Shown: positions 1 to 8,185 of the stretch, in pieces
How the letters are laid out: every line of letters begins with the position of its first letter
Position numbering within the stretch: the first letter of the stretch is position 1
From: Heyndrickxia coagulans DSM 1 = ATCC 7050
Lineage (GTDB): Bacteria > Bacillota > Bacilli > Bacillales > Bacillaceae_C
Length of the DNA stretch: 64,000 bases
Direction: 5' to 3'
Assembly: GCF_000290615.1 (NCBI RefSeq)
Contig: NZ_ALAS01000057.1
Location: forward strand, 1-64,000
Notes under the pieces: model-generated
Seen by the model: the letters and a program-made list of their open reading frames with translations, nothing else
Databases searched by the model: none
Told to the model about the DNA's origin: nothing
Translations under genes and position numbers: made by a program

Positions 1-88
1 GATTCACCTGTCGGCTCATCGTGTTTCCTTTATCTCGGTCGAAGACTACAAAATCCGTACGCCGCTGTACAGTCGCCTCCGCTTTTCT
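1..88 (-). repeat. Diverged, truncated copy of the 155-bp dispersed repeat
   Basis: This stretch aligns base by base with the end of the repeat units at 38.1 kb. It shares TTCCTTTATCTC, then GACTA, then TACGCCG, then CTCCGCTTTTCT, with many substitutions between. It is the form without the nested 150-bp insert and is cut by the window edge. It ends two or three bases before the sigG stop codon, just as the 38.16-kb copy ends next to the ctaF stop. The strand given is that of the adjacent gene. Confidence 0.7.
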
Positions 89-90
89 TA

Positions 91-867
91 CTACTGTATA
101 TTTTTGTTCATTTGTTTGATGGCTGCTTTTTCGAGGCGGGAGACTTGGGCTTGGGAGATGCCGATTTCTTCTGCGACTTCCATCTGTGTTTTTCCTTGGA
201 AAAACCGTTTGCGGATGATCATTTTCTCCCGCTCGTTCAGGCGCCGCATCCCTTCCTGCAAGGCGATTTCTTCAATCCATTGCGAATCTTTGTTTTTTTC
301 GTCACTCACCTGGTCCATGACATAAATCGGATCCCCGCCGTCGTTATAAATCGGTTCAAACAGCGATACGGGATCCTGTATGGCATCAAGTGCAAGTACA
401 ATATCTTCGTGCGGAACATCCAGCTCTCTGGCGATTTCTTCTGTTGTCGGTTCTTTCGAAGTGGCGCTCATCAGCTTTTCCCTTACTTGCAGGGCTTTAT
501 AAGCAATATCCCTCAAGGAGCGCGATACGCGGATCGGATTATTATCCCGTAAATAACGCCGGATTTCGCCGATAATCATCGGCACGGCGTACGTTGAAAA
601 GCGGACATTTTGATTCAGATCAAAATTATCGATGGATTTCATGAGTCCGATACAGCCGACTTGAAACAGGTCGTCCACATATTCGCCGCGGTTGTTAAAG
701 CGCTGAATGACGCTTAACACAAGGCGCAAATTGCCATTGACCAGCTTTTCTCTTGCAGACGTATCGCCGGCATGCATTTTCTTTAAAAGATCCCTCATTT
801 CCTCATTTTTCAAAACGGGAAGCTTGGAGGTATCCACCCCGCAAATTTCCACTTTTTTGCGCTTCAA
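91..867 (-). CDS. sigG: RNA polymerase sigma factor SigG (forespore-specific)
   Basis: Sigma-G directs late forespore transcription. The 258 residues match the usual length. The sequence shows the sigma-70 region 2 core (RFNNRGEYVDDLFQVGCIGL, about 56-75), an aromatic-rich promoter-melting part ending in EIRRYLRDN, and a C-terminal region 4 helix-turn-helix (TQMEVAEEIGISQAQVSRLE, about 229-248). The N-terminus MKRKKVEICGVDTSKLP is characteristic of SigG rather than SigF. The start codon is TTG behind a G-rich ribosome site, so initiation is probably weak. It lies 154 bp downstream of sigE and is last in the spoIIGA-sigE-sigG group. It can be read through from sigE or from its own late promoter. 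Confidence 0.97.
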   Translation of the reverse strand: MKRKKVEICGVDTSKLPVLKNEEMRDLLKKMHAGDTSAREKLVNGNLRLVLSVIQRFNNRGEYVDDLFQVGCIGLMKSIDNFDLNQNVRFSTYAVPMIIGEIRRYLRDNNPIRVSRSLRDIAYKALQVREKLMSATSKEPTTEEIARELDVPHEDIVLALDAIQDPVSLFEPIYNDGGDPIYVMDQVSDEKNKDSQWIEEIALQEGMRRLNEREKMIIRKRFFQGKTQMEVAEEIGISQAQVSRLEKAAIKQMNKNIQ

Positions 868-910
868 ATCTTTTCCCCCCTTCAGGACTCAGGAGCTGCT
901 GTTCAAAAAA

Positions 911-939
911 CAGTATCTCCCCGGGTGGGAAATTTATGC
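911..939 (-). promoter_or_regulatory. Candidate sigma-F/sigma-G promoter of sigG
   Basis: On the minus strand a GCATA -35-like box (935-939) is followed after 17 bp by GATACTG (911-917), resembling the CATnnTA -10 used by forespore sigma factors. The fit is partial. A forespore promoter directly upstream of sigG is expected from B. subtilis. Confidence 0.3.
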
Positions 940-1021
940 ACTGCGCAAAAAGCGGGAATTGCCTGTGGAAGATGCCCGGACATTGCCGTTCCTGCTTCCC
1001 GCCCGCCTGCAAATTTTCCTG

Positions 1022-1741
1022 CTATACCATTTTATTGAATTCTTTACGCAATCTTTTGATTATTCTTTTCTCAAGCCGTGAAATATAGGACTGGGAAATG
1101 CCGAGCATATCGGCGACATCTTTTTGTGTTTTCTCTTCCTGCCCTTTAAGGCCGAAACGCAATTCCATAATCTGTTTTTCCCGGTCCGACAAACGGTGCA
1201 AGGCGCTGTAAAGCAATTTTTTATCGACATTTGCTTCAAGGTCCCTTGTAATGATATCATCGTCCGTGCCGAGCACATCCGAAAGCAGCAGCTCATTGCC
1301 GTCCCAATCGATATTTAGCGGTTCATCAAACGAAACTTCAGACCGGAGCTTATTGTTCCGCCTTAAATACATCAAAATCTCATTTTCAATACAGCGGGAA
1401 GCGTATGTCGCCAGTTTGATCTTCTTTTCCGGATTAAACGTATTCACGGCTTTAATGAGGCCGATTGTGCCGATGCTGATTAAATCTTCAATATTGATGC
1501 CGGTGTTTTCAAATTTGCGCGCAATGTAAACGACAAGGCGCAAGTTGCGTTCAATGAGGAGCGAACGTGCTGCCTTATCCCCTGCCGGCAGTTTTTTTAA
1601 CAGCATTTCTTCTTCTTCTTTGGAAAGCGGGGGCGGCAGGGCTTCATTCCCGCCGATATAATACACTTCATCCGCTTTCAGCCCGAGCTTGAACAGGAGT
1701 TTGTACCAAAAATAAGAGAGTTTCAACCGTAAATGTTTCAC
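1022..1741 (-). CDS. sigE: Pro-sigma-E, mother-cell sigma factor
   Basis: Sigma-E controls early mother-cell transcription and is made as an inactive, membrane-associated precursor. The N-terminal part ([20 protein letters not shown]) is the pro-sequence removed by SpoIIGA after asymmetric septation. Region 2 ([20 protein letters not shown]) and region 4 helix-turn-helix ([20 protein letters not shown]) are clear. An in-frame ATG two codons earlier directly abuts the AGGAGG ribosome site, so the GTG at 1741 with a 6-base spacing is the better start. It gives 239 residues, the B. subtilis length. It is cotranscribed with spoIIGA, 24 bp downstream of it. Confidence 0.96.
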   Translation of the reverse strand: MKHLRLKLSYFWYKLLFKLGLKADEVYYIGGNEALPPPLSKEEEEMLLKKLPAGDKAARSLLIERNLRLVVYIARKFENTGINIEDLISIGTIGLIKAVNTFNPEKKIKLATYASRCIENEILMYLRRNNKLRSEVSFDEPLNIDWDGNELLLSDVLGTDDDIITRDLEANVDKKLLYSALHRLSDREKQIMELRFGLKGQEEKTQKDVADMLGISQSYISRLEKRIIKRLRKEFNKMV

Positions 1742-1765
1742 ATTCATCCTCCTTTAAAGTCACCA

Positions 1766-2692
1766 TCAGGCGGATTGCGCAGCTTCTGCCATCATTTGCG
1801 GGTGGACAATGCAGCTGAATGCATCATCGCCGGATAAACGTTGTGCCGAAAAAGAAACCAGCACTTTTTTTACAGGCCATGTCCGGTTTCCGCTCGTCAG
1901 TTGCACCTCATCCGGCTTGTACGCCAAAAGAAGCGATTGTTTCCCGACCGTTTTTGCCGGAACGAACCGGATGCGGCCGGCCCATTCGTCAGGAAGTGCA
2001 ATACTTCCGTCCAGCAGACGGGTCGCATCTTCCGCAAGCGCCGCAATTTCTTCGGGGAGATGGTCACGGACGGGCAGGATGGAAAGGATCATCACCGGCA
2101 GCTTTGTCAGCGGATCATATAACTGGTTGCCGCTGTCCACCAGCCCTTTTACTGTAAAATCACTTTCCCCGATGCGGATATAAACATCGACAAGCTGGTC
2201 ATACTTGATTTTCGCCATTTCAAGCCCCTGAATCCGGTTCTTTGAAAACAGCCATGCTGCCGGAAGACCAAGCGCAACAAACGCCCAGCTGACCGGATCG
2301 CCGAATCCCCCCGCCGCAGCTTTCAGCATTTTCACCTGCATGTCAAAACGAAAGCTTAAAAAGTAGTGGGCCCCCATTAAAATGCCACCCATCAGAAACG
2401 TGGCAAAATAAAAGGTTAAGAGATTTGAAAAAAAATAGCGCCACCTCTTATAGCCGAAAACCGCAAACACCATGGCGCCGGAAAAAAGCAACTTTACGGC
2501 CGGGTTGCCGGCGTAATAAGAGAGCTGCGGCATAAAGCCCATGATAATGATCACTGAACCGATAAGCCCGCCTGAAAGAATCCGGAGCAGGCGGGCCGGC
2601 CGTTTTAAGGCAATGCTTGTCAGCCATAACAGCAGGCTGTCGGCGAGAAAATTCAAAAGCCAGATGGCATCCATATATACAACCAAACGCAT
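1766..2692 (-). CDS. spoIIGA: Sporulation sigma-E factor-processing peptidase SpoIIGA
   Basis: SpoIIGA is the membrane aspartic protease that cleaves pro-sigma-E after activation by forespore SpoIIR. The protein starts MRLVVYMDAIWLLNFLADSL, typical of the family. Several N-terminal membrane spans come first, followed by a cytosolic protease domain with the catalytic motif VDSGN (residues about 186-190). A longer reading frame extends to 2914, but its extra 74 residues are encoded by a tandem repeat and match nothing. ATG at 2692 follows a purine-rich site and gives 308 residues, near the family length. It is first in the spoIIGA-sigE-sigG unit. Confidence 0.94.
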   Translation of the reverse strand: MRLVVYMDAIWLLNFLADSLLLWLTSIALKRPARLLRILSGGLIGSVIIIMGFMPQLSYYAGNPAVKLLFSGAMVFAVFGYKRWRYFFSNLLTFYFATFLMGGILMGAHYFLSFRFDMQVKMLKAAAGGFGDPVSWAFVALGLPAAWLFSKNRIQGLEMAKIKYDQLVDVYIRIGESDFTVKGLVDSGNQLYDPLTKLPVMILSILPVRDHLPEEIAALAEDATRLLDGSIALPDEWAGRIRFVPAKTVGKQSLLLAYKPDEVQLTSGNRTWPVKKVLVSFSAQRLSGDDAFSCIVHPQMMAEAAQSA

Positions 2693-2808
2693 CCCCCCTG
2701 TCTCCGCCTCAAATGAACCTGCCCCCCAAAACGGCCGCTTCTGCCCGGGCCGCGCGCCCGAAGCCTGCGGAATGCTGCCGCAATGCATGCTGTGCCGGTT
2801 TTCGTGCA

Positions 2809-2921
2809 CCAACCCGGTGACGTTGTTGAAGGGTACATCCACTAAGGCTTTAGGATCTCCAACCCGGTGATTGTGGCTGAAAGGTACATCTGCTGCGGCC
2901 TTAAGGGCTCCCATCCGGTGA
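2809..2921. repeat. Imperfect 50-bp tandem repeat in the spoIIGA leader
   Basis: Two units begin with CCAACCCGGTGA at 2809 and 2859, and a third partial unit begins with CCCATCCGGTGA near 2910. Within units, GGTACATC, AAGGC and TCTCC or GCTCC recur at matching positions. The spacing is 50 to 51 bp, and the copies differ at many sites, so the duplication is not recent. Confidence 0.7.
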
Positions 2922-3028
2922 ATGAATCATGGCACAAACCGGCCGTCGCAGTTCCGGCATACTCCGGCTGCCAGGCGGGCCGCTTTGCGCAATTGCAGCA
3001 TCTGCCCTTCTTAATTTGATTTATGGCT

Positions 3029-3062
3029 AGTATAACGCACCTGGAGCATCAAAGTGTGTCAG
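3029..3062 (-). promoter_or_regulatory. spoIIG-type promoter with 22-bp spacer
   Basis: On the minus strand CTGACA (3057-3062) is followed by exactly 22 bp and then TATACT (3029-3034). B. subtilis spoIIG is known for a sigma-A promoter with this abnormal 22-bp spacing that needs phosphorylated Spo0A. No perfect Spo0A box (TTTGTCGAA) is visible here; only degenerate matches overlap the -35. Confidence 0.6.
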
Positions 3063-3162
3063 TTTCTGCTGGCAAAAAAACAGAACTTTTCATTTTTTTA
3101 ACCGAAAAGTGTCAGGCGTGCTTTCCGGGTAGTCCTGTAGTCACGTCGGTATGCATCCGAAA

Positions 3163-3216
3163 AGAAAAAACCCGGCTGGATAAGCAGGCACCCTCTGCGA
3201 ATCCAAACCGGGTTTG
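3163..3216 (-). terminator. Second rho-independent terminator after ftsZ
   Basis: On the minus strand AACCCGG pairs with CCGGGTT across a long loop and is followed by TTTTTTCTTTTC. It lies just beyond a first terminator, giving a tandem stop between ftsZ and the sporulation operon. Confidence 0.6.
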
Positions 3217-3232
3217 AAAAGTATTCAAGCGC

Positions 3233-3285
3233 AAAAAAGCCCGTCTTTGCTTTCAAGCGATGGCCTGGAAAACAGAGACGGGCTC
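3233..3285 (-). terminator. Rho-independent terminator of ftsA-ftsZ
   Basis: On the minus strand AGCCCGTCT pairs with AGACGGGCT and is followed by six T residues. It begins within ten bases of the ftsZ stop. Confidence 0.8.
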
Positions 3286-3290
3286 TTTCA

Positions 3291-4424
3291 TTATTTTCTT
3301 CTATTCCGGTTCCGCAAAAAAGTCGGAATGTCGAGTGTATCTTCACTGTACTGAACGGTGCGCTGCGGTTCAGACTGGGGTTCTTCACGCTTTGTTTCGC
3401 GCTTTGTTTGCTGATTCAGCGCCGGCCTCGACTGTCCGAGCGGCGGGCGCTGCTTGCCCTGGGCCTGTGCTTCTTCATTAAAGCCGGTTGCAATGACCGT
3501 GACCACAATTTCATCCTTCAGGCTTTCATTGATGACGGATCCGAAAATCATATTGACTTCCTGGTCTGATGCGGACGCGACAATATCGGCCGCTTCCTGC
3601 ACTTCATACAAACTTAAATTCGCGCTGCCGGTGATATTCATCAGCACGCCTTGTGCACCGTCAATGGACGTTTCAAGCAGCGGTGATGAAATGGCTTTTT
3701 TTGCCGCCTCTGTCGCACGGTTTTCCCCGGAAGCGATCCCGATTCCCATGAGCGCCGAACCTTTATTGGTCATAATTGTTTTGACATCCGCAAAATCCAG
3801 GTTGATCAAACCCGGCACCGCGATCAGGTCGGAAATCCCTTGTACGCCCTGGCGCAGCACATTATCCGCTTCCCGGAATGCTTCCAGCATTGGTGTGCTT
3901 TTATCCACAATTTCCAGCAGGCGGTCATTCGGGATAACAATCAGCGTATCGACCGCCTCTTTCATGGCACTGATGCCGCCGGCCGCCTGGTTTGCCCGTT
4001 TGCGACCTTCAAATGTGAACGGCCTTGTGACCACCCCGACCGTCAGCGCCCCGAGTTCCTTTGCGATATGGGCAATGACCGGCGCCGCCCCTGTTCCGGT
4101 GCCGCCGCCCATCCCGGCTGTCACGAACACCATATCCGCACCCTTTAACGCTTCTTCAATTTGTTCTTTGCTTTCTTCGGCCGCTTTCCGCCCTACTTCC
4201 GGATTTGCGCCGGCACCGAGGCCGCGCGTTAACTTTGCGCCAATTTGCATTTTAATTTCAGCTTTGGAAAGGTTTAATGCCTGGGCATCCGTGTTTACGG
4301 CAATAAATTCAACGCCCTGCAGATTATGTTCAATCATGCGGTTCACGGCATTGTTGCCGCCGCCGCCAACGCCGATAACTTTTATCGTTGCCAAAGCGTC
4401 TACATTGGTATCGAACTCTAACAT
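3291..4424 (-). CDS. ftsZ: Cell division protein FtsZ
   Basis: FtsZ is the tubulin-like GTPase that polymerises into the Z ring. The nucleotide-binding signature GMGGGTGTG sits near residues 104-112 and the T7 synergy loop NLDFADVK near 206-213. A glutamine- and arginine-rich linker follows. The protein ends in [16 protein letters not shown], the conserved tail that binds FtsA, SepF and ZapA-type partners. Its 377 residues are normal. An AGGAGG site precedes the ATG. It lies 87 bp downstream of ftsA in a two-gene unit closed by tandem terminators. Confidence 0.98.
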   Translation of the reverse strand: MLEFDTNVDALATIKVIGVGGGGNNAVNRMIEHNLQGVEFIAVNTDAQALNLSKAEIKMQIGAKLTRGLGAGANPEVGRKAAEESKEQIEEALKGADMVFVTAGMGGGTGTGAAPVIAHIAKELGALTVGVVTRPFTFEGRKRANQAAGGISAMKEAVDTLIVIPNDRLLEIVDKSTPMLEAFREADNVLRQGVQGISDLIAVPGLINLDFADVKTIMTNKGSALMGIGIASGENRATEAAKKAISSPLLETSIDGAQGVLMNITGSANLSLYEVQEAADIVASASDQEVNMIFGSVINESLKDEIVVTVIATGFNEEAQAQGKQRPPLGQSRPALNQQTKRETKREEPQSEPQRTVQYSEDTLDIPTFLRNRNRRK

Positions 4425-4511
4425 TCACTAATCCTCCTAATTCGTATTGCGTATCTTATCCCGGTCCTGCTGCCGGACGGGCTCCGGTTTTCCGCACATG
4501 ATGCCGGCAGG

Positions 4512-5801
4512 CTATTCGAAAAACAAACCAAAGAATTTTTTCATTTTCGATGAAATTTTTTCTTCCTGGCCGGATGCTTGTTTCGGTTTGGACTGCGGTT
4601 TTTTCGCCGGTTTCGGTTCCGCATGCTCCATTCCGGCTGCCACCAGGCGGGAACTGACATTTTTCCCTTCCAGCCGCGCATTTTTCGCGGCATACTGGAT
4701 CAGGCCGACCGCCGTCGTGTATTGCGGCTCACGGACGCCGATATAATCCGGAATGGCGACTCTTACGCGGTTTTGAAAGACCGTTTCTGCAAGCTCCGGT
4801 ACACCGGGCATATTTGCAGTGCCCCCTGTCAGCACAATCCCACCCGGCAAATCATGAATACCGATTTTCCTGAGTTCCTGCTGGATAAACAAAAAGATTT
4901 CTTCTAATCTAGCTTCTATAATATCAGAAATTTGTAATTGGTTAAATTGTTCTTTTTGTTCGCTGCCGATGATCTGCACATCAAAAACATCATCTTCGAG
5001 CGCATCCCGGCTGAATGCGTGCCCGTGTTTCAGTTTGATTTTTTCCGCATCTTCCGTTGAAGCCCTCAGACAGATGGACAAATCTTTTGTGATATGGTCT
5101 CCGCCGACGGGCAGCACGCTCGTTGTCCGGATATGGCCGTTTTCAAAAACAGCCAGCGTCGTCGAACCGCCGCCGATGTCAACGAGTGCCGTCCCGAGTT
5201 CCACTTCATCTTTTGACAGTGCAATGGCGCCGGCTGCAAGCGGCATGAGGACAATTTCCGCGATGGTCAGGCCGGCCTTTTCCACACAGCGCAATGTGTT
5301 ATGTAAGATCGTTTTGGAAGTCGTGACAATGATGCCTTCCATTTCCAATCTGACACCGATCATCCCGCGAGGATCATGTATTTCATCCAAACCGTCCACA
5401 ATGAATTGTTTCGGAATGACATTCACAATCTCTCTTTCGGGAGGAATAGAAAGCACTTGCGCTGCATCCATCACTCTTTGTACATCCCCGTCCGTAATTT
5501 CACGGTTTTCGCTCTGGACCGCCACCACCCCGTGGCACGGCTGCAGCATCACATGATTGCTGGCAATGCCGACGATTACGTGGTCAATTTTCATGCCGAC
5601 CATTCTTTCCGCTTGCTCAATTGCCCGCCTGATGGACAGTACGGTTTCATCTATGTCTACAATCGATCCTTTTTTAATGCCTTCGGACCTGACATTGCCA
5701 ACCCCAATAATATTTAATGAATCATTGCCCAATTCGGCAATGATGACTTTCGTGGCAGATGTACCGATGTCAAGACTCACATATATTTCACTGCTGTTCA
5801 T
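4512..5801 (-). CDS. ftsA: Cell division protein FtsA
   Basis: FtsA is an actin-like ATPase that tethers FtsZ to the membrane. The phosphate-1 motif (VSLDIGTSATKVI, about 8-20), the internal DIGGGSTTLAVF (about 208-219) and the late GGIVLTGGTANMPG (about 334-347) are the actin-fold nucleotide contacts. The last residues (KISSKMKKFFGLFFE) form the amphipathic membrane-targeting helix. Length 429 is usual. A clear GGGAGG ribosome site precedes the ATG. It is first in the ftsA-ftsZ unit, after 317 bp of noncoding DNA. Confidence 0.97.
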   Translation of the reverse strand: MNSSEIYVSLDIGTSATKVIIAELGNDSLNIIGVGNVRSEGIKKGSIVDIDETVLSIRRAIEQAERMVGMKIDHVIVGIASNHVMLQPCHGVVAVQSENREITDGDVQRVMDAAQVLSIPPEREIVNVIPKQFIVDGLDEIHDPRGMIGVRLEMEGIIVTTSKTILHNTLRCVEKAGLTIAEIVLMPLAAGAIALSKDEVELGTALVDIGGGSTTLAVFENGHIRTTSVLPVGGDHITKDLSICLRASTEDAEKIKLKHGHAFSRDALEDDVFDVQIIGSEQKEQFNQLQISDIIEARLEEIFLFIQQELRKIGIHDLPGGIVLTGGTANMPGVPELAETVFQNRVRVAIPDYIGVREPQYTTAVGLIQYAAKNARLEGKNVSSRLVAAGMEHAEPKPAKKPQSKPKQASGQEEKISSKMKKFFGLFFE

Positions 5802-6118
5802 ACTGCGGCACCTCCCTTTGCCTTTCGATCAAACGCAATCCGCCTATGTTAAAGCTCCATTTTTCCCAATGCGTCTCTTCTGAGGCGGGCTTTTTTGCCG
5901 TTCCGTCCGTGGACCCGCCTGAAGCCCCCATTCAAAAAGATGAGTATAAAGAAAGTATTCTTCGTCATGATGAAATTCCCTTTTTTCAATCGGACTTTTT
6001 TCATTTTCTTTTGGTTATCAAAATATTTCTAGTCTCAAAATATAGCAATTCCTAAAATTTGGTTTCATCATAAGTCTACACTAAGATGGACACGGAGAAA
6101 AGCGAAATTTTTTCATGT
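5802..6118 (-). promoter_or_regulatory. ftsA upstream region with candidate sigma-H promoter
   Basis: This is 317 bp without a gene, where B. subtilis carries sbp and the two ylx genes. On the minus strand AGGAATT (6047-6053) lies 16 bp before AGAAATATT (6022-6030), resembling a sigma-H promoter (AGGA and GAAT boxes). B. subtilis ftsAZ is known to have a sigma-H promoter. The -10 fit is imperfect. Confidence 0.35.
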
Positions 6119-6874
6119 TCACTTCGAATCGTAAGCTTTAAAATACGAACCGACTTCGAGGTCAATCACACCTTTTTTCTTCGGGTCAAGCTGGCTGATG
6201 ATCGAAGGGTAATGCGCCATTTTTTCTGCGAACGACGGAATGCTTGCGCGCACTTCAAAACCGTTATTCATGTACAAGGTGACAAGGTCACGGTCAACGT
6301 TTGAAGGGGTATAGCGGACTTCCGAAATGGCATTTGTGATCGAATCCGGCAATTTTTGCATCTGGCGGATCATTTCATGCAAATGCGTATCCTGTTTGAA
6401 GCCGGTAAATATCAGGCTTGCGGACGGAATTTCTTTCACCGTTCTTTTGACGACCGAACCGTTGTCCAAAACCGGCAAAAAACCATTTTTCTGCTGTAAA
6501 TATCCGATTTTTTGATGCTCTTTCACTTTTATGTAAAGCGTATTCGGCAAGGAAATGCTCATTTTCACCGAATCAATTTCAGGGATGGATGCGATTCTTT
6601 TCCGGACTGCGCCTTTACGGATATTCCATATATTCTCACCCGTGGCAATACCGCTTTTTTTCAGGATGTACGGCTTGCTGACCGCCTCATTCCCCTCTAT
6701 CTGAATGCGATGGACGCGGCTCAGCGGGGACTCAAGGTAGATGATCAGCATCACCAGCATAAAAAAAACCGTCAGCAGCATGATGAGCCGCCGGTTCGTT
6801 TTTCGGCGGCGCTGCTGCTTTAATTTCGGGATCCGGTCTTCCAGCGAAACGATGTTTTTGTCAGACCGCGCCAT
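6119..6874 (-). CDS. divIB: Cell division protein DivIB (FtsQ family)
   Basis: DivIB belongs to the divisome with FtsL and DivIC and regulates PBP2B and FtsW. The 251-residue protein has a basic cytosolic N-terminus (KLKQQRRRKTNRR), one membrane span (about 30-48) and an extracytoplasmic POTRA domain starting SRVHRIQIEGNEAVSK. A conserved beta domain follows. It starts 27 bp after murG ends and is probably cotranscribed with it. In B. subtilis murB sits between the two genes; it is absent here. Confidence 0.93.
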   Translation of the reverse strand: MARSDKNIVSLEDRIPKLKQQRRRKTNRRLIMLLTVFFMLVMLIIYLESPLSRVHRIQIEGNEAVSKPYILKKSGIATGENIWNIRKGAVRKRIASIPEIDSVKMSISLPNTLYIKVKEHQKIGYLQQKNGFLPVLDNGSVVKRTVKEIPSASLIFTGFKQDTHLHEMIRQMQKLPDSITNAISEVRYTPSNVDRDLVTLYMNNGFEVRASIPSFAEKMAHYPSIISQLDPKKKGVIDLEVGSYFKAYDSK

Positions 6875-6901
6875 TTTGTTCCTCCCTTTTTATTTGCCGC
6901 A

Positions 6902-8005
6902 TCATGATTTGGCTTTTGCGGCCAGATTTTCCATCACTTCATAAAGCCGCCACGAAGCGTCACGAATGCCGAGCTTGCGGGCGGCCGCCTGCATTTTCTC
7001 CATTTGTTCCCGATCCAGTAAAATTTTATCGATCAGGGACACGAGCTTCGCGGAAGATAAATCTTTTTCAAGCAGCATAAAAGCTGCACCGTTTTCCAAG
7101 AGTGTTTTCGCGTTTTTTTCCTGGTGATTATTTGTCACATAAGGGCTCGGAATTAAAATACTAGGCAGGCCGAGCGCCGTCAGTTCGGCCAATGTGGTTG
7201 CGCCCGCCCTTGAGACGACAAGATCCACCGCACGCAGCACTTCCGGCATATTGTGGATAAACGGCACCACTTTGATATTTCCCTTTTCGCCGATCAGTGC
7301 AATTTCTTTTTTGACGGCCTCATAATGCACATCCCCTGTCGCATAAATGACCTGGTAATTTTTTTGTGCAAAATTGGAAAAAGATTTCACAACCGCTTCA
7401 TTAATCGGGCGTGCCCCGCGGCTCCCGCCGAAAATGAGAACGGTTGGAAGCGTAGTTTTCAGGCCGAAACCGGAAAGGACGTCACGCCTTTTCTCCCCGA
7501 TCACTTCCGATGCGCGCGGATTGCCTGTCAGTACTACTTTTTTCTCATCAAAAAAAGATTTTGCGGATTCAAAGCAAATGGCCACTTTGTCAACGTACCG
7601 GCTTAAAAACTTATTCGTCAGCCCCGGCACGCTGTTTTGTTCGTGGATAATGGTCGGGATGTGCAGTTTGGCGGCGGCGTAGACAACCGGCCCGCATACA
7701 TACCCGCCTGTGCCGATGACAACATCCGGCTTGAATTCCCGGATGATTTTTTTGCACCGACTCACGCCCTTTAGAAAGCGGGCAACCGTTTTGACATTTT
7801 CAAACGAAAGGGAGCGTTTAAACCCCGTAATATGAATCGATTTGAACGAAATGCTTTCCCGCGGCACAAGCCGGGATTCGAGCCCTTTTTCCGTGCCGAT
7901 ATACAAACATTCCGTGTCAGGATGTTTCTGTTTGATCGTTCTGATCAATGCCAGGGCCGGATAAATATGCCCGCCTGTTCCGCCCCCGCTGACAATGATT
8001 TTCAT
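6902..8005 (-). CDS. murG: UDP-GlcNAc:undecaprenyl-PP-MurNAc-pentapeptide GlcNAc transferase
   Basis: MurG converts lipid I to lipid II at the inner face of the membrane. The GT-B fold glycine-rich loop [14 protein letters not shown] lies at the N-terminus. [11 protein letters not shown] (about 121-131) and the second loop [10 protein letters not shown] are visible, and the donor-site region [19 protein letters not shown] lies near the C-terminus. The start chosen is ATG at 8005 behind AGGTGG; an in-frame GTG three codons earlier overlaps that ribosome site. The gene has its own sigma-A promoter after the spoVE terminator. Confidence 0.96.
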   Translation of the reverse strand: MKIIVSGGGTGGHIYPALALIRTIKQKHPDTECLYIGTEKGLESRLVPRESISFKSIHITGFKRSLSFENVKTVARFLKGVSRCKKIIREFKPDVVIGTGGYVCGPVVYAAAKLHIPTIIHEQNSVPGLTNKFLSRYVDKVAICFESAKSFFDEKKVVLTGNPRASEVIGEKRRDVLSGFGLKTTLPTVLIFGGSRGARPINEAVVKSFSNFAQKNYQVIYATGDVHYEAVKKEIALIGEKGNIKVVPFIHNMPEVLRAVDLVVSRAGATTLAELTALGLPSILIPSPYVTNNHQEKNAKTLLENGAAFMLLEKDLSSAKLVSLIDKILLDREQMEKMQAAARKLGIRDASWRLYEVMENLAAKAKS

Positions 8006-8120
8006 TTTTTCCACCTCAGGACGCCGTGCTGGGTTGCACGGGTATCAATATATGATGTTTGAACCATTCTTTTTCCTATATTACTATATTTTAAACGACA
8101 ATGGGTACACAGTAAAACGA

Positions 8121-8149
8121 TTATTATCAAAATGTTAACTAGTTGTCAA
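8121..8149 (-). promoter_or_regulatory. Sigma-A promoter of murG-divIB
   Basis: On the minus strand TTGACA (8144-8149) is followed after 17 bp by TAATAA (8121-8126). It lies immediately downstream of the spoVE terminator and about 115 bp before the murG start. Confidence 0.7.
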
Positions 8150-8152
8150 ACG

Positions 8153-8178
8153 AAAAAAGAACCCCTTTATGAGGTTCT
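8153..8178 (-). terminator. Rho-independent terminator after spoVE
   Basis: On the minus strand AGAACCTC pairs with GGGGTTCT around a five-base loop and is followed by TTTTTT. It closes the murE-to-spoVE unit. Confidence 0.8.
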
Positions 8179-8185
8179 CCTTCCG

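Larger units (their letters stand above)
2693..3162 (-). promoter_or_regulatory. Long untranslated leader and promoter region of spoIIGA
   Basis: This is about 470 bp without a convincing gene between the ftsZ terminators and spoIIGA. It holds the probable spoIIG promoter (3029-3062) and, downstream of it, a leader of some 330 nt that includes a 50-bp tandem repeat (2809-2921). An open frame runs through the repeat into spoIIGA, but its start has no ribosome site. Confidence 0.5.

Noticed and set aside
2693-2914. 74-residue N-terminal extension of SpoIIGA
   Set aside because: It is encoded by the tandem repeat, has no ribosome site, and the family begins at the ATG at 2692.
3454-4431. 325-codon frame antisense to ftsZ
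   Set aside because: It mirrors the codon pattern of ftsZ and lacks a ribosome site; a shadow frame.
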